Assembly: GCA_027353565.1 (NCBI GenBank)
Contig: DAIEHO010000123.1
Span: 1 to 8,138 of the forward strand
Source: Propionibacteriaceae bacterium
GTDB taxonomy: Bacteria; Actinomycetota; Actinomycetes; Propionibacteriales; Propionibacteriaceae
Direction: 5' to 3'
DNA length: 8,138 bases
Part shown: piece after piece, positions 1 through 5,890 of the stretch
Layout: the number at the start of each line of letters is the position of its first letter
How positions within the stretch are numbered: position 1 is the first letter of the stretch
The notes under the pieces: model-generated
Databases searched by the model: none
Told to the model about the DNA's origin: nothing
What the model saw: the letters and a program-made list of their open reading frames with translations, nothing else
Position numbers and translations under genes: made by a program

Positions 1-908
1 TCATAGGTCCCCGGCGGCAGCTGGATCGTCGTCTGCGCCTGGGCGAAGCCGCCCATCATGGTGGTCACGAACGTGGACGCCACGAGGCGCTGCCCCTGGT
101 AGACCTTCAGCGGGACGTTGCCCTCGAACCCGGTCCCCCACACGGACACGGTCACCGGCGAGGTCACCGTGGCGCCCTGGGTCGGCGCGAGGATCCACAC
201 GTTGGCTTGGGTGCCGAGGGCGTCGGCGCGGCTGATGGGTCGCGACCAGTCCATGTGCCCGGACGAGGGGACCGCACCGTTGACGAGCAGGCGTACCTGA
301 TGCACCGACGGTTCGGCTGCGGTGACCGTGTAGACGAGCTGCTGGACGGACGCGACCTCGAAGGACGAGCCGACCGCCACGAAGCCGCTCAGGTCGACCG
401 TCGCCACGTCACCGGAGATGGTCAGGGAGCGCACGGTCACGGTCTTCGGCCACAACGATGAGTAGTCCGGGTCGACGGGGGTGCCGCGGAGCATCTCCGT
501 CACCGCCGTCAGGGCCGGGCTCCCGTTCAGGACGGCCAGGGAGTGGAACTCCCGGTACAGCCTGGGCGCGTTGGCGACATCCGCGACGTAGTACACCGGG
601 ATGGCGCTCACCGAGCCGGCAGCCGACGACGTGGCCGCTGACGTCGCCGATGCCTGCGGAAGGGTGCTGGGGGCACCGGTCGGCAGCGTCACGGAGGCGG
701 CAGGGGCCGTGGTGACTGGTGCAAGACCCGGTGTGTTGTCGCGGACCGCGAAGTAGATCCCGACCGCCGTCCCGCCGCAGATCAGTGCCACGGCCGCGAC
801 GACGGCGACCAGCCACCGCGGCACGCTGCGCGAAGAGCCGGGACGCGGATGGGGTGTCAGAGGGTCGGGGGTGGTCCGGTGGGTGGTTCCTGGACCGATG
901 GTGCTCAT
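1..908 (-). CDS. GerMN-Gmad2 domain membrane-anchored protein (3' end outside window)
   Basis: The frame is open from an ATG at 908 to the left edge without a stop, giving 302 residues of an incomplete protein. Residues 1-31 are a polar, proline-rich cytoplasmic tail. About 32-54 is one hydrophobic helix, so this is a type II anchored protein; the Cys in the helix (ALIC) does not fit a lipobox. A Ser/Thr/Ala/Pro-rich linker follows to about 100. Residues 103-215 resemble a GerMN domain: IPVYYVAD start, an LTAVTEMLRGTP helix, then alternating strands with VATVDLSGF. From about 236 (NVWILAPTQGATV) the sequence matches the start of a Gmad2 immunoglobulin-like domain, which often follows GerMN. 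GerMN is known from the spore germination protein GerM and from actinobacterial lipoproteins such as LpqB; its biochemical role is unclear, and an extracellular binding or cell-wall role is inference. The start is supported by GGAGG seven bases upstream. It is separated by 246 bases from the small membrane protein gene, so it may have its own promoter. Confidence 0.85.
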   Translation of the reverse strand, partial: MSTIGPGTTHRTTPDPLTPHPRPGSSRSVPRWLVAVVAAVALICGGTAVGIYFAVRDNTPGLAPVTTAPAASVTLPTGAPSTLPQASATSAATSSAAGSVSAIPVYYVADVANAPRLYREFHSLAVLNGSPALTAVTEMLRGTPVDPDYSSLWPKTVTVRSLTISGDVATVDLSGFVAVGSSFEVASVQQLVYTVTAAEPSVHQVRLLVNGAVPSSGHMDWSRPISRADALGTQANVWILAPTQGATVTSPVTVSVWGTGFEGNVPLKVYQGQRLVASTFVTTMMGGFAQAQTTIQLPPGTY

Positions 909-1154
909 GGTGTCGCCTCCGAGCGCGGGGGTTGTGGCGCTCCCTGACTGGTCGCGCGGTCGGCGCTCTCATGAGTCAGACGTGCAGCCCACTCGGCCGG
1001 TTGACAGGCGACGCGGCTCAGGCGCGTGCCTGGCCGCCGAGCCCTGGAGCGTGAGCACCGTGCCGGTCAGCGCTCAGGTGATCGGCGTCGACAGCTCGAA
1101 CGTGCGGGTACGGTGCCCGATAGGTTCAGGTCGAGCACACTCAGCAGCTGTGAG
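909..1154. other. Intergenic gap without a recognisable gene
   Basis: This 246-base stretch lies between the small membrane protein gene and the GerMN gene, both on the minus strand. I found no credible coding frame, tRNA or strong terminator. It holds a 5-bp inverted repeat (ACTCA 1139-1143, TGAGT 1151-1155) at the stop codon of the upstream gene, and a hairpin at 1105-1119 (CGGGTA, loop CGG, TGCCCG) that pairs fully only as plus-strand RNA. Neither has a T-run. CTCATGAG at 968-975 is a perfect 8-bp palindrome upstream of the GerMN gene. The promoter of the GerMN gene presumably lies here, but I cannot point to a convincing -10/-35 pair. Confidence 0.5.
916..920 (-). promoter_or_regulatory. 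Shine-Dalgarno of the GerMN gene
   Basis: GGAGG lies seven bases before the ATG at 908 and fixes the start. It shows that this gene, unlike several neighbours, uses a leadered mRNA. Confidence 0.7.
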
Positions 1155-1361
1155 TCACTCCTCGGGCTCGGAACCGTCCGGCGTGGCCACCTTGCGGCGT
1201 TCGGCCCTCACATCGGCCTCGGTCGGGAAGGTGTTGGCGATCCTGATGTGGTGACGCATGGAGAAGTAGATGGCGACAAGCACCAGCCCGACCAGGAGGA
1301 CGAGCACCAAGGGGATCCAGCCCGCGTGGACCAGGCTGTTGTCGACCTGTAGCCATGTCAT
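1155..1361 (-). CDS. Small single-helix membrane protein next to mca
   Basis: This is a 68-residue protein. Residues about 15-34 (WIPLVLVLLVGLVLVAIYF) form one strong transmembrane helix, followed by a basic stretch (MRHHIRIA) and an acidic C-terminal tail ending in GSEPEE. The positive-inside rule places the tail in the cytoplasm. It lies 22 bases downstream of the mca stop codon. From memory, M. tuberculosis has a short conserved hypothetical protein (Rv1083) in the same place beside mca (Rv1082), which supports it being a real conserved gene. No function is known to me. The ATG at 1361 is preceded by TAGATT ending six bases upstream, so it may be expressed as a leaderless message as well as by readthrough from mca. 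A purine-rich GAGGAG also lies upstream, but 13 bases away, too far for an ideal ribosome site. Confidence 0.8.
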   Translation of the reverse strand: MTWLQVDNSLVHAGWIPLVLVLLVGLVLVAIYFSMRHHIRIANTFPTEADVRAERRKVATPDGSEPEE

Positions 1362-1367
1362 GGGTGG

Positions 1368-1373
1368 AATCTA
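1368..1373 (-). promoter_or_regulatory. Candidate -10 box (TAGATT) of the small membrane protein gene
   Basis: TAGATT fits TANNNT and is followed by six bases (CCACCC) and then the ATG at 1361, so transcription would begin at or next to the start codon. It lies in the 22-base gap after mca, which would give the small gene a promoter inside the pair. I see no clear -35 box. Confidence 0.45.
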
Positions 1374-1383
1374 TCTCCTCGCG

Positions 1384-2307
1384 CTAGATGAGGTAGTCGG
1401 GCGACAGCTCGGGGTTCGGGACACCGATACCGCTGAAGAGGTCGTCCTCGGGGATGACCGTCGGCACCGTGCTCAGCACCAGCTGGTAGTCCTCTGTGGG
1501 CCAGCCCATCTTCTGGATCTCCATCGGCACGGCGAACCAGTGGCCGTCAGGGTCGATCTGGGTCGCGTGGGCCCGCAGCGCCTCGTCACGTACGGAGAAG
1601 TAGTCGGCGCACGGGATGAACGTCGTCAGCCGGTACGCGCGCTGGTCGTCGGGGAAGGACGCGAGCCGTTCGGTGTACACGGGCTCAAGGCCGTGCTCGT
1701 GCATGAGCTGGTCGAGCCGCAGGAACCGGTTCCGGTGCCCACCCATGTGGTAGTACACCTTCTTCACCTGCCACGCCGGGCCGGCCTCGGGCACGGCCTT
1801 GGGGTCGGCCGCCATCGAGATCGCCGCCATGGAGACCTTGTGGCACATGATGTGGTCGGGGTGCGGGTAACCGCCCTTCTCGTCGTACGTGAGCAGCACG
1901 TGAGGGCGGAACCGACGGATGTGGGCCACCAGCCGAGCCGCTGCGACGTCGACGTCCTGCACAGCGAAGCAGCCGTCGGGCAGCGGCGGGAGCGGGTCGC
2001 CCTCCGGGAGGCCCGAGTCGACGAAGCCGAGCCACACCTGGTCGACGCCCAGGATCTGGCGAGCCCTCGCCATCTCCTCACGCCGGATCTCAGCGAGGTT
2101 CGCCCAGACCTCGGGACGGTCCATCTTCGGGTTGAGAACGTCTCCGCGCTCCCCCCCGGTGCAGGTCGCGACGAGCACCTGGACACCCTCGGCGGCGTAC
2201 CTTGCCATCGTCGCCGCCCCCTTGCTGGACTCGTCGTCGGGGTGGGCGTGGACCGCCATGAGGCGCAGCGGGTCGCCGGCCGTGTCGACACGTCGTGGCA
2301 TGGGCAT
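1384..2307 (-). CDS. mca: Mycothiol S-conjugate amidase
   Basis: This 307-residue protein belongs to the PIG-L/LmbE-like deacetylase family (MshB/Mca). Mca hydrolyses mycothiol S-conjugates in the cytoplasm, giving a mercapturic acid (N-acetylcysteine conjugate) for export and GlcN-Ins for mycothiol resynthesis. The zinc site is visible: AHPDDE at 21-26 and HPDH at 149-152. By analogy with MshB, His22, Asp25 and His152 are metal ligands and Asp24 is the general base. TGGERGD at 50-56 and GGYPHPDH are typical of the Mca/MshB branch. KKVYYH and an intact C-terminal half to about 300 residues favour Mca over MshB, as does the neighbourhood (DUF4307 and greA divergent, small membrane protein downstream). 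The start at 2307 has no clear Shine-Dalgarno; TTCAAT seven bases upstream is an imperfect -10, so a leaderless start is possible. ATG at 2301 is an alternative and changes the product by two residues. Confidence 0.93.
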   Translation of the reverse strand: MPMPRRVDTAGDPLRLMAVHAHPDDESSKGAATMARYAAEGVQVLVATCTGGERGDVLNPKMDRPEVWANLAEIRREEMARARQILGVDQVWLGFVDSGLPEGDPLPPLPDGCFAVQDVDVAAARLVAHIRRFRPHVLLTYDEKGGYPHPDHIMCHKVSMAAISMAADPKAVPEAGPAWQVKKVYYHMGGHRNRFLRLDQLMHEHGLEPVYTERLASFPDDQRAYRLTTFIPCADYFSVRDEALRAHATQIDPDGHWFAVPMEIQKMGWPTEDYQLVLSTVPTVIPEDDLFSGIGVPNPELSPDYLI

Positions 2308-2352
2308 GCCCGGTATTGAACCACGAGGTCTCCATCACTCGTCGGCTGCGGG

Positions 2353-2358
2353 CAGAAT
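2353..2358 (+). promoter_or_regulatory. Candidate -10 box (CAGAAT) of the DUF4307 gene
   Basis: CAGAAT, one mismatch from TANNNT, ends eight bases before the GTG at 2367. This is consistent with transcription starting at or just before the start codon. It lies in the 59-base gap between the divergent mca and DUF4307 start codons. No good -35 box is visible. Confidence 0.35.
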
Positions 2359-2366
2359 GGACCTTC

Positions 2367-2828
2367 GTGTCCACTGATGAGTCGTCCACCGACGCCCCCG
2401 ACGCGGGAGAACAGACGGTCTCACGCGGCCCACGCACACCCGAGGAGCGGGCGCGGATCGCGGCCAGGTACCCGAAGCCGCGCCGTTGGCCGCTCGTCAC
2501 CTTCGGCGTCGTCTTCGCCCTGCTGCTCGGGTCGTGGACGCTCTGGACCGCCGTGTGGCACGCGAACCCAGCCGTGTCCGCCGAAGTGCTGTCGTTCACC
2601 GTGGTCAGCGACTCGGAGGTCCAGGTCGTGCTGCACGTCGACCGGCCGGACCCGTCGACAGCCGGCGTCTGTACGGTCATCACGCAGTCCGAGAACTACC
2701 AGCAGGTCGGCGAGCTCGACGCCCAGATCGAGCCCGGAACCGAGCGGCTCACCGACATCACGCTGACCATCCGTACGATCTCGCGCGCAACTTCCGCATC
2801 ACTGCAGAGTTGTCACGCCCGCTCCTGA
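2367..2828 (+). CDS. DUF4307 family membrane protein
   Basis: The product has 153 residues from the GTG at 2367. It has an acidic, polar N-terminus, then a basic segment (RARIAARYPKPRR), one transmembrane helix at about 41-64, and a C-terminal domain of about 85 residues rich in beta strands outside the membrane. That domain has V-x-S-D-S-E-V-Q-V near its start, one Cys in its middle (GVCTV) and one near the end (LQSCH). This layout matches DUF4307, the family of M. tuberculosis Rv1081c, which sits between greA and mca as here. The function is unknown. The frame stays open upstream to an ATG at 2295, but that start would overlap mca and add 24 residues unlike the family. I chose GTG because MSTDE resembles a normal N-terminus and a -10-like box precedes it. 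greA begins 26 bases after the stop. Confidence 0.85.
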   Translation: MSTDESSTDAPDAGEQTVSRGPRTPEERARIAARYPKPRRWPLVTFGVVFALLLGSWTLWTAVWHANPAVSAEVLSFTVVSDSEVQVVLHVDRPDPSTAGVCTVITQSENYQQVGELDAQIEPGTERLTDITLTIRTISRATSASLQSCHARS

Positions 2829-2842
2829 CTCCTCGGCATTGC

Positions 2843-2848
2843 TAGCCT
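2843..2848 (+). promoter_or_regulatory. Candidate -10 box (TAGCCT) of greA
   Basis: TAGCCT matches TANNNT and is followed by six G residues and then the ATG at 2855. Transcription could start on the A of the start codon. The G-run could also act as a weak ribosome site, so leadered expression from the upstream gene is not excluded. Confidence 0.45.
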
Positions 2849-2854
2849 GGGGGG

Positions 2855-3352
2855 ATGACGACCGACGAGATCTGGCTGACTCCCGAGGCCCATGCGAAGC
2901 TGAAGCAGGAGTACGAGCACCTCACGGGCAGGGGACGCGAAGACGTCACGGCGAGGATCGCGTTCGCCCGGGAAGAGGGCGACCTGTCCGAGAACGCCGG
3001 CTATCACGCCGCGCGTGAGGAGCAGGGTCAGCAGGAGCTCCGCATCCGCCAGCTGAAGGCGATACTCGACAAGGCGAAGGTCGGCACACCCCCGTCGGCC
3101 GCGGCCGGTACGGTCGTCCCCGGCATGAAGGTGACCATCGCGTTCGACGGCGACCTCGACGACACCGACACGTTCCTCCTGGGCTCGCGCGAGATGCTCG
3201 GCCTGGACCGGTCCGTCGACCTGGCGGTGTACTCGCCGCAGTCCCCCCTCGGCTCGGCCATCATCGACAAGTCGGTCGGAGACGACGTGAGCTACGAGGC
3301 GCCCAACGGCAAGCAGATCAAGGTGACGATCGTCGACGCCGAGGTCTTCTGA
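2855..3352 (+). CDS. greA: Transcription elongation factor GreA
   Basis: This is a complete 165-residue GreA. The factor enters the secondary channel of RNA polymerase and stimulates cleavage of backtracked RNA, freeing arrested complexes. Residues 1 to about 80 form the coiled-coil domain. Its tip has EEGDLSENAGY, in which Asp43 and Glu46 correspond to the catalytic Asp41 and Glu44 of E. coli GreA, followed by YHAAREEQG. The C-terminal FKBP-like domain has the expected YSPQSPLGSAIIDKSVGD and ends in VTIVDAEVF. GreA is preferred over GreB because of its length and this tip sequence. The gene follows the DUF4307 gene by 26 bases and is convergent with the DUF2089 gene, with only three bases between the two stop codons. 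Confidence 0.96.
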   Translation: MTTDEIWLTPEAHAKLKQEYEHLTGRGREDVTARIAFAREEGDLSENAGYHAAREEQGQQELRIRQLKAILDKAKVGTPPSAAAGTVVPGMKVTIAFDGDLDDTDTFLLGSREMLGLDRSVDLAVYSPQSPLGSAIIDKSVGDDVSYEAPNGKQIKVTIVDAEVF

Positions 3353-3355
3353 GCC

Positions 3356-3748
3356 TCAGAGGTCGACGAGCAGCCGCTGAGCCTCGGCCGGGTCGAGCGC
3401 TCCGGCTGCCACCTCGGCGAGCACCTGCTCCCTGGTCAGGATCGGAGTCGGCTCCGGTTCCTCGTTGCCGTTGAGACCCAGACGGTCCAGCACGGTCGTG
3501 AGGCGCAGACGTGCCGTCGGGTACGAGACCCCGAGGTGCTTCTCCAGCTCGCGGATGTTGCCGCGCGACGCCAGGAAGACCCGGAGCACGTCCAGGTCCG
3601 CGTCCGACAGGGCACAGAAGTCGCAGGGCGCGAAGTGGCCGCCGATCTCGGAGCCGCACTCCGTGCAGCCCAGCCGCGTCGTGACCAGCCTCTCCCCGCA
3701 CACGGGACAGGCTGTCGGTGCGCGGTACGAGGTGCGCGGCGCGCTCAT
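3356..3748 (-). CDS. DUF2089 protein: zinc ribbon plus HTH, with a C-terminal helical hairpin
   Basis: This is a 130-residue protein. Residues 14-31 form a zinc ribbon (CPVC at 14-17, CTEC at 28-31), and an extra CDFC pair lies at 42-45. A helix-turn-helix follows at about 63-92 (RGNIRELEKHLGVSYPTARLRL), the layout of DUF2089/COG3877, whose members are predicted DNA-binding proteins. After a Pro/Glu-rich linker (93-102), residues 104-130 form a short hairpin (TREQVLAEVAAGALDPAEAQRLL) of the SHOCT-like type seen at the N-terminus of YvlB/LiaX proteins. The upstream DUF4097 protein has the same hairpin at its own N-terminus. The genes overlap by four bases (ATGA), and AGGAGG seven bases before the ATG supports the start. 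I infer a regulator that partners the DUF4097 protein. Direct DNA binding and the target genes are unproven. Confidence 0.88.
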   Translation of the reverse strand: MSAPRTSYRAPTACPVCGERLVTTRLGCTECGSEIGGHFAPCDFCALSDADLDVLRVFLASRGNIRELEKHLGVSYPTARLRLTTVLDRLGLNGNEEPEPTPILTREQVLAEVAAGALDPAEAQRLLVDL

Positions 3749-4638
3749 CGGAGGTCCTCCTCGCCGGCGACCGTGTCGGGCAGCTTCACGGTCGCGTAGC
3801 CCATCACGACGCTGAGGTCGAGCCGCGCCGCACCGGAACCGAGGACCACCTCGTCCAGGCCCTCCTCGTGGATGCCGGACCAGGCGATGCGACCGAGCTG
3901 GCTCTCCCCGTGGACGACCACGCTGGAGCCCCGCCCCAGTGCGACGGTCAGGCTGCCCGACTCGCAGCGGATCCGTGACCGTCCAGAGGTGATCGTGCCG
4001 TCGATCGTGACCTGCCCTGCCTGGGCCAGGACGTCGGATGCCTCGGCGACATCCTTGAGCACGGCGGATCCAGCGGTGAGTCGGACCTTGCCGAGGTATG
4101 GAAGGCCCTCGGTGGTGAGCGTTCCGGCCGTCACCTCCACGTCGACGACGATCGAGGGGTTGACCCTCAGCTGCAGCTCCTTGCCAAGACCCAGCGACCG
4201 CAGGTCGTCGAGGCTTCGGGGCGGCCGAAGCAGCGAGAACCCGTCGAGGGAGGGACCCGCGTCACCGTCCGAGGTCACCTCGAGCACTGACCCGTTGCGT
4301 CGAAGGACATGGGGACCGTCCACCGCGACGGTCGCGACGCCCGTGTCGCCCACGATGCGTACGCGACGTCCGACGGCTCTGACCGCGATCCGGTCGACGC
4401 CGTTCGTGCCGGCGGAGCGGCGCCGCCTCTGCGGCTCCTCGGGCTCCGGCGCCGTCGCCGCGCGCGGTGAGGCGTCGTGCCACTCGGCCGACGACTCGGC
4501 TGGAGTGGGCCGTGGTGGCTGCTCGAACGGTGTGGGGTCGGGGGCGTTGCGCGCCTGGTCGATGCGACGGCTGGCCTCGGCGGCGTCGATGCGCCCGGCG
4601 GCGAGGTCTTCGAGTATGCCAGTGATGTCTTCACTCAT
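3745..4638 (-). CDS. DUF4097 beta-repeat protein with an N-terminal YvlB/LiaX-type hairpin
   Basis: This is a 297-residue protein with no signal peptide or membrane helix, so it is probably cytoplasmic. Residues 4-30 (ITGILEDLAAGRIDAAEASRR) form the SHOCT-like helical hairpin found at the start of YvlB and LiaX proteins. A Pro/Glu/Arg-rich, probably disordered linker runs to about 78. From about 82 to 285 the sequence is a series of short Val/Ile/Leu strands separated by Gly turns (VTAGTLTTEGLP, VRLTAGSAVLKD, VTIDGTITSG, IRCESGSLTVALG), typical of the DUF4097 beta-solenoid. In Enterococcus, LiaX responds to daptomycin and controls LiaFSR; whether this protein senses anything is inference. It is the first gene of a pair, overlapping the DUF2089 gene by ATGA, and is divergent from the MFS gene. 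The ATG at 4638 is preceded by TACCGT ending seven bases upstream, which suggests a leaderless message. Confidence 0.85.
   Translation of the reverse strand: MSEDITGILEDLAAGRIDAAEASRRIDQARNAPDPTPFEQPPRPTPAESSAEWHDASPRAATAPEPEEPQRRRRSAGTNGVDRIAVRAVGRRVRIVGDTGVATVAVDGPHVLRRNGSVLEVTSDGDAGPSLDGFSLLRPPRSLDDLRSLGLGKELQLRVNPSIVVDVEVTAGTLTTEGLPYLGKVRLTAGSAVLKDVAEASDVLAQAGQVTIDGTITSGRSRIRCESGSLTVALGRGSSVVVHGESQLGRIAWSGIHEEGLDEVVLGSGAARLDLSVVMGYATVKLPDTVAGEEDLR
3756..3761 (-). promoter_or_regulatory. Shine-Dalgarno of the DUF2089 gene, inside a palindrome
   Basis: AGGAGG lies seven bases before the ATG at 3748, inside the end of the DUF4097 coding region. It is part of the perfect inverted repeat GGAGG-T-CCTCC at 3750-3760. 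In RNA this could fold as a 4-bp stem with a 3-base loop over the ribosome site, which ribosomes finishing the upstream gene would open. Confidence 0.6.
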
Positions 4639-4645
4639 GTGATCT

Positions 4646-4651
4646 ACGGTA
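4646..4651 (-). promoter_or_regulatory. Candidate -10 box (TACCGT) of the DUF4097-DUF2089 operon
   Basis: TACCGT matches TANNNT and is followed by AGATCAC (seven bases) and the ATG at 4638. No Shine-Dalgarno lies at a good distance, so the operon is probably transcribed from its start codon. Confidence 0.45.
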
Positions 4652-4656
4652 CCTCG

Positions 4657-4684
4657 CCTTTCACATATGGCAAGTCATCCTTTC
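4657..4684. repeat. Direct repeat CCTTTC in the divergent DUF4097/MFS promoter region
   Basis: CCTTTC occurs at 4657-4662 and 4679-4684, 22 bases apart start to start, about two helical turns on the same DNA face. The perfect palindrome CATATG (4664-4669) lies between them. The stretch from about 4655 to 4700 is much richer in A and T than the rest of the window. It lies between two divergent genes and could be an operator, but no regulator can be assigned. Confidence 0.3.
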
Positions 4685-4708
4685 TCTTTTCTCAATCGCG
4701 CGGCTGGA

Positions 4709-4714
4709 TATGGT
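4709..4714 (+). promoter_or_regulatory. Candidate -10 box (TATGGT) of the MFS gene
   Basis: TATGGT matches TANNNT and ends six bases before the GTG at 4721, 12 bases before the ATG at 4727. If used, transcription starts near the GTG, which favours that codon as a leaderless start. Confidence 0.45.
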
Positions 4715-4720
4715 GACAGG

Positions 4721-5890
4721 GTGCGTATGCCCCGGCCGGTCCCGGTCCTTGCGATCATCGCGTTCCTCGTGGCGCTCGGCTTCGGCATCGTCTCTCCCGT
4801 GCTGCCGCTGTTCGCCCGTACGTTCGGCGTCAACACCCTGGCCGCGGGCGCCGTCGCGTCGAGCTTCGCGCTCGTCCGGGTGACGTCGCTGCCCATGGCC
4901 GCGAAGCTGGCCCGCCGGTTCGCCGAGAGACGGGTGATCGTCGCGGGTGTGCTCATCGTGGCCGTCTCGAGCGCGTGGTGCGCAGCCGCGACCTCGTACT
5001 GGCAGTTCCTCGTCGCCCGAGCCGCCGGCGGCATCGGGTCCGCCATGTTCACCATCGGCGCCACGACGCTCCTGTTCTCCGTGACGCCCTCGGAGCGCCT
5101 CGGCCGCGCGTCAGGGCTGTTCAACGGGGGGTTCGTGCTCGGAGGGATGACGGGCCCGGTCCTCGGCGGGATCCTCACCGGCGCGTCCCTGCGCGCGCCG
5201 TTCATCGTCTACGCGATCGGGCTGGGCGTGGCCGGTGTCGTTGCCGAGACGATGCTGCCCGTCCATGGCGACACGACCGCGGTCGCGGCCCTCGAGGAGG
5301 TCGAGGTCCCGCTCCGAGCCGCTGTCCGTGACCGCCGGTACGTGGCGGCCGTCCTGTCGGCCTTCGGACAGGGCTGGCAGTCCAACGGCGTGAGGTCCCT
5401 CGTGGTTCCGCTCCTCGTCGTCGAGACACTGGCGAAGCCGGCCTCCTGGTCGGCCTGGGCGTTCGGCGCGGCCGCAGCCGCCCAAGCGCTGACCCTGTAC
5501 GGGTCGGGCTGGATCACCGACCGCGTCGGCCGGCGGATCGCGCTGATCGTGGGCTCGGTCGTGACGGGGCTGCTGGGGCTGGCGTTCATCCGCCCCGGTT
5601 CGTACACGCTCCTCGTCGTCGTGCTCTGCCTGTACGGCGTTGGCGCCTCGCTCGCGTCGACCTCCGCACAGGCCAGCGTCGGCGACGCCATCGGTCGTCG
5701 GGGCGGGCCGGCGCTCGCCGGCTATCAGATGGCCGGGGACATCGGTCAGATCGCCGGTCCTCTGGCGGCGGGAGCCCTGCTCGACGCAGGCTCGACGGTC
5801 GCGGCGGTGGGAATCGGCGCAGGCTTCCTCCTCGTCGCCGCCGGCGGCGCACTCTCGATGCCGCGGAAGCTCGTGCTGGTTCAGCCCTGA
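4721..5890 (+). CDS. MFS transporter, probable drug exporter (DHA1-like)
   Basis: This is an integral membrane protein of about 389 residues with roughly twelve hydrophobic segments, the first at about 7-27 (VPVLAIIAFLVALGFGIVSPV). It is the size of 12-helix major facilitator antiporters. TM1 ends in FGIVSPVLPLFAR, and the region around TM5 has GGMTGPVLGGILTG, like the motif C of drug/proton antiporters. Motif A after TM2 is degraded (MAAKLARRFAERR, 59-71), while a full copy stands in the second half (GWITDRVGRRIAL, 263-275). The substrate cannot be read from sequence; drug efflux is inferred from motif C and the adjacent TetR gene. The start may be GTG 4721 or ATG 4727 (two residues shorter); I chose GTG because of the -10 box at 4709. 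The ATG at 4667 would add an unlikely polar leader. The last ten bases overlap the end of the convergent TetR gene. Confidence 0.88.
   Translation: MRMPRPVPVLAIIAFLVALGFGIVSPVLPLFARTFGVNTLAAGAVASSFALVRVTSLPMAAKLARRFAERRVIVAGVLIVAVSSAWCAAATSYWQFLVARAAGGIGSAMFTIGATTLLFSVTPSERLGRASGLFNGGFVLGGMTGPVLGGILTGASLRAPFIVYAIGLGVAGVVAETMLPVHGDTTAVAALEEVEVPLRAAVRDRRYVAAVLSAFGQGWQSNGVRSLVVPLLVVETLAKPASWSAWAFGAAAAAQALTLYGSGWITDRVGRRIALIVGSVVTGLLGLAFIRPGSYTLLVVVLCLYGVGASLASTSAQASVGDAIGRRGGPALAGYQMAGDIGQIAGPLAAGALLDAGSTVAAVGIGAGFLLVAAGGALSMPRKLVLVQP

Noticed and set aside
409..972. Minus-strand 187-codon open frame
   Set aside because: It overlaps the GerMN gene in another frame and encodes an Arg/His/Pro-rich sequence without domain features; the GerMN frame has a Shine-Dalgarno, a helix and recognisable domains.
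1001..1006. TTGACA on the plus strand as a -35 box
   Set aside because: It has no -10 partner at 16-19 bases and points toward no plus-strand gene.
1139..1155. ACTCA/TGAGT hairpin as a terminator after the small membrane protein gene
   Set aside because: The stem has only five base pairs and no T-run follows.
1270..2319. Plus-strand 349-codon open frame antisense to mca
   Set aside because: Long antisense frames are usual in high-GC DNA. The product is Arg/Val/His-rich with no recognisable motif, while mca on the other strand is unmistakable.
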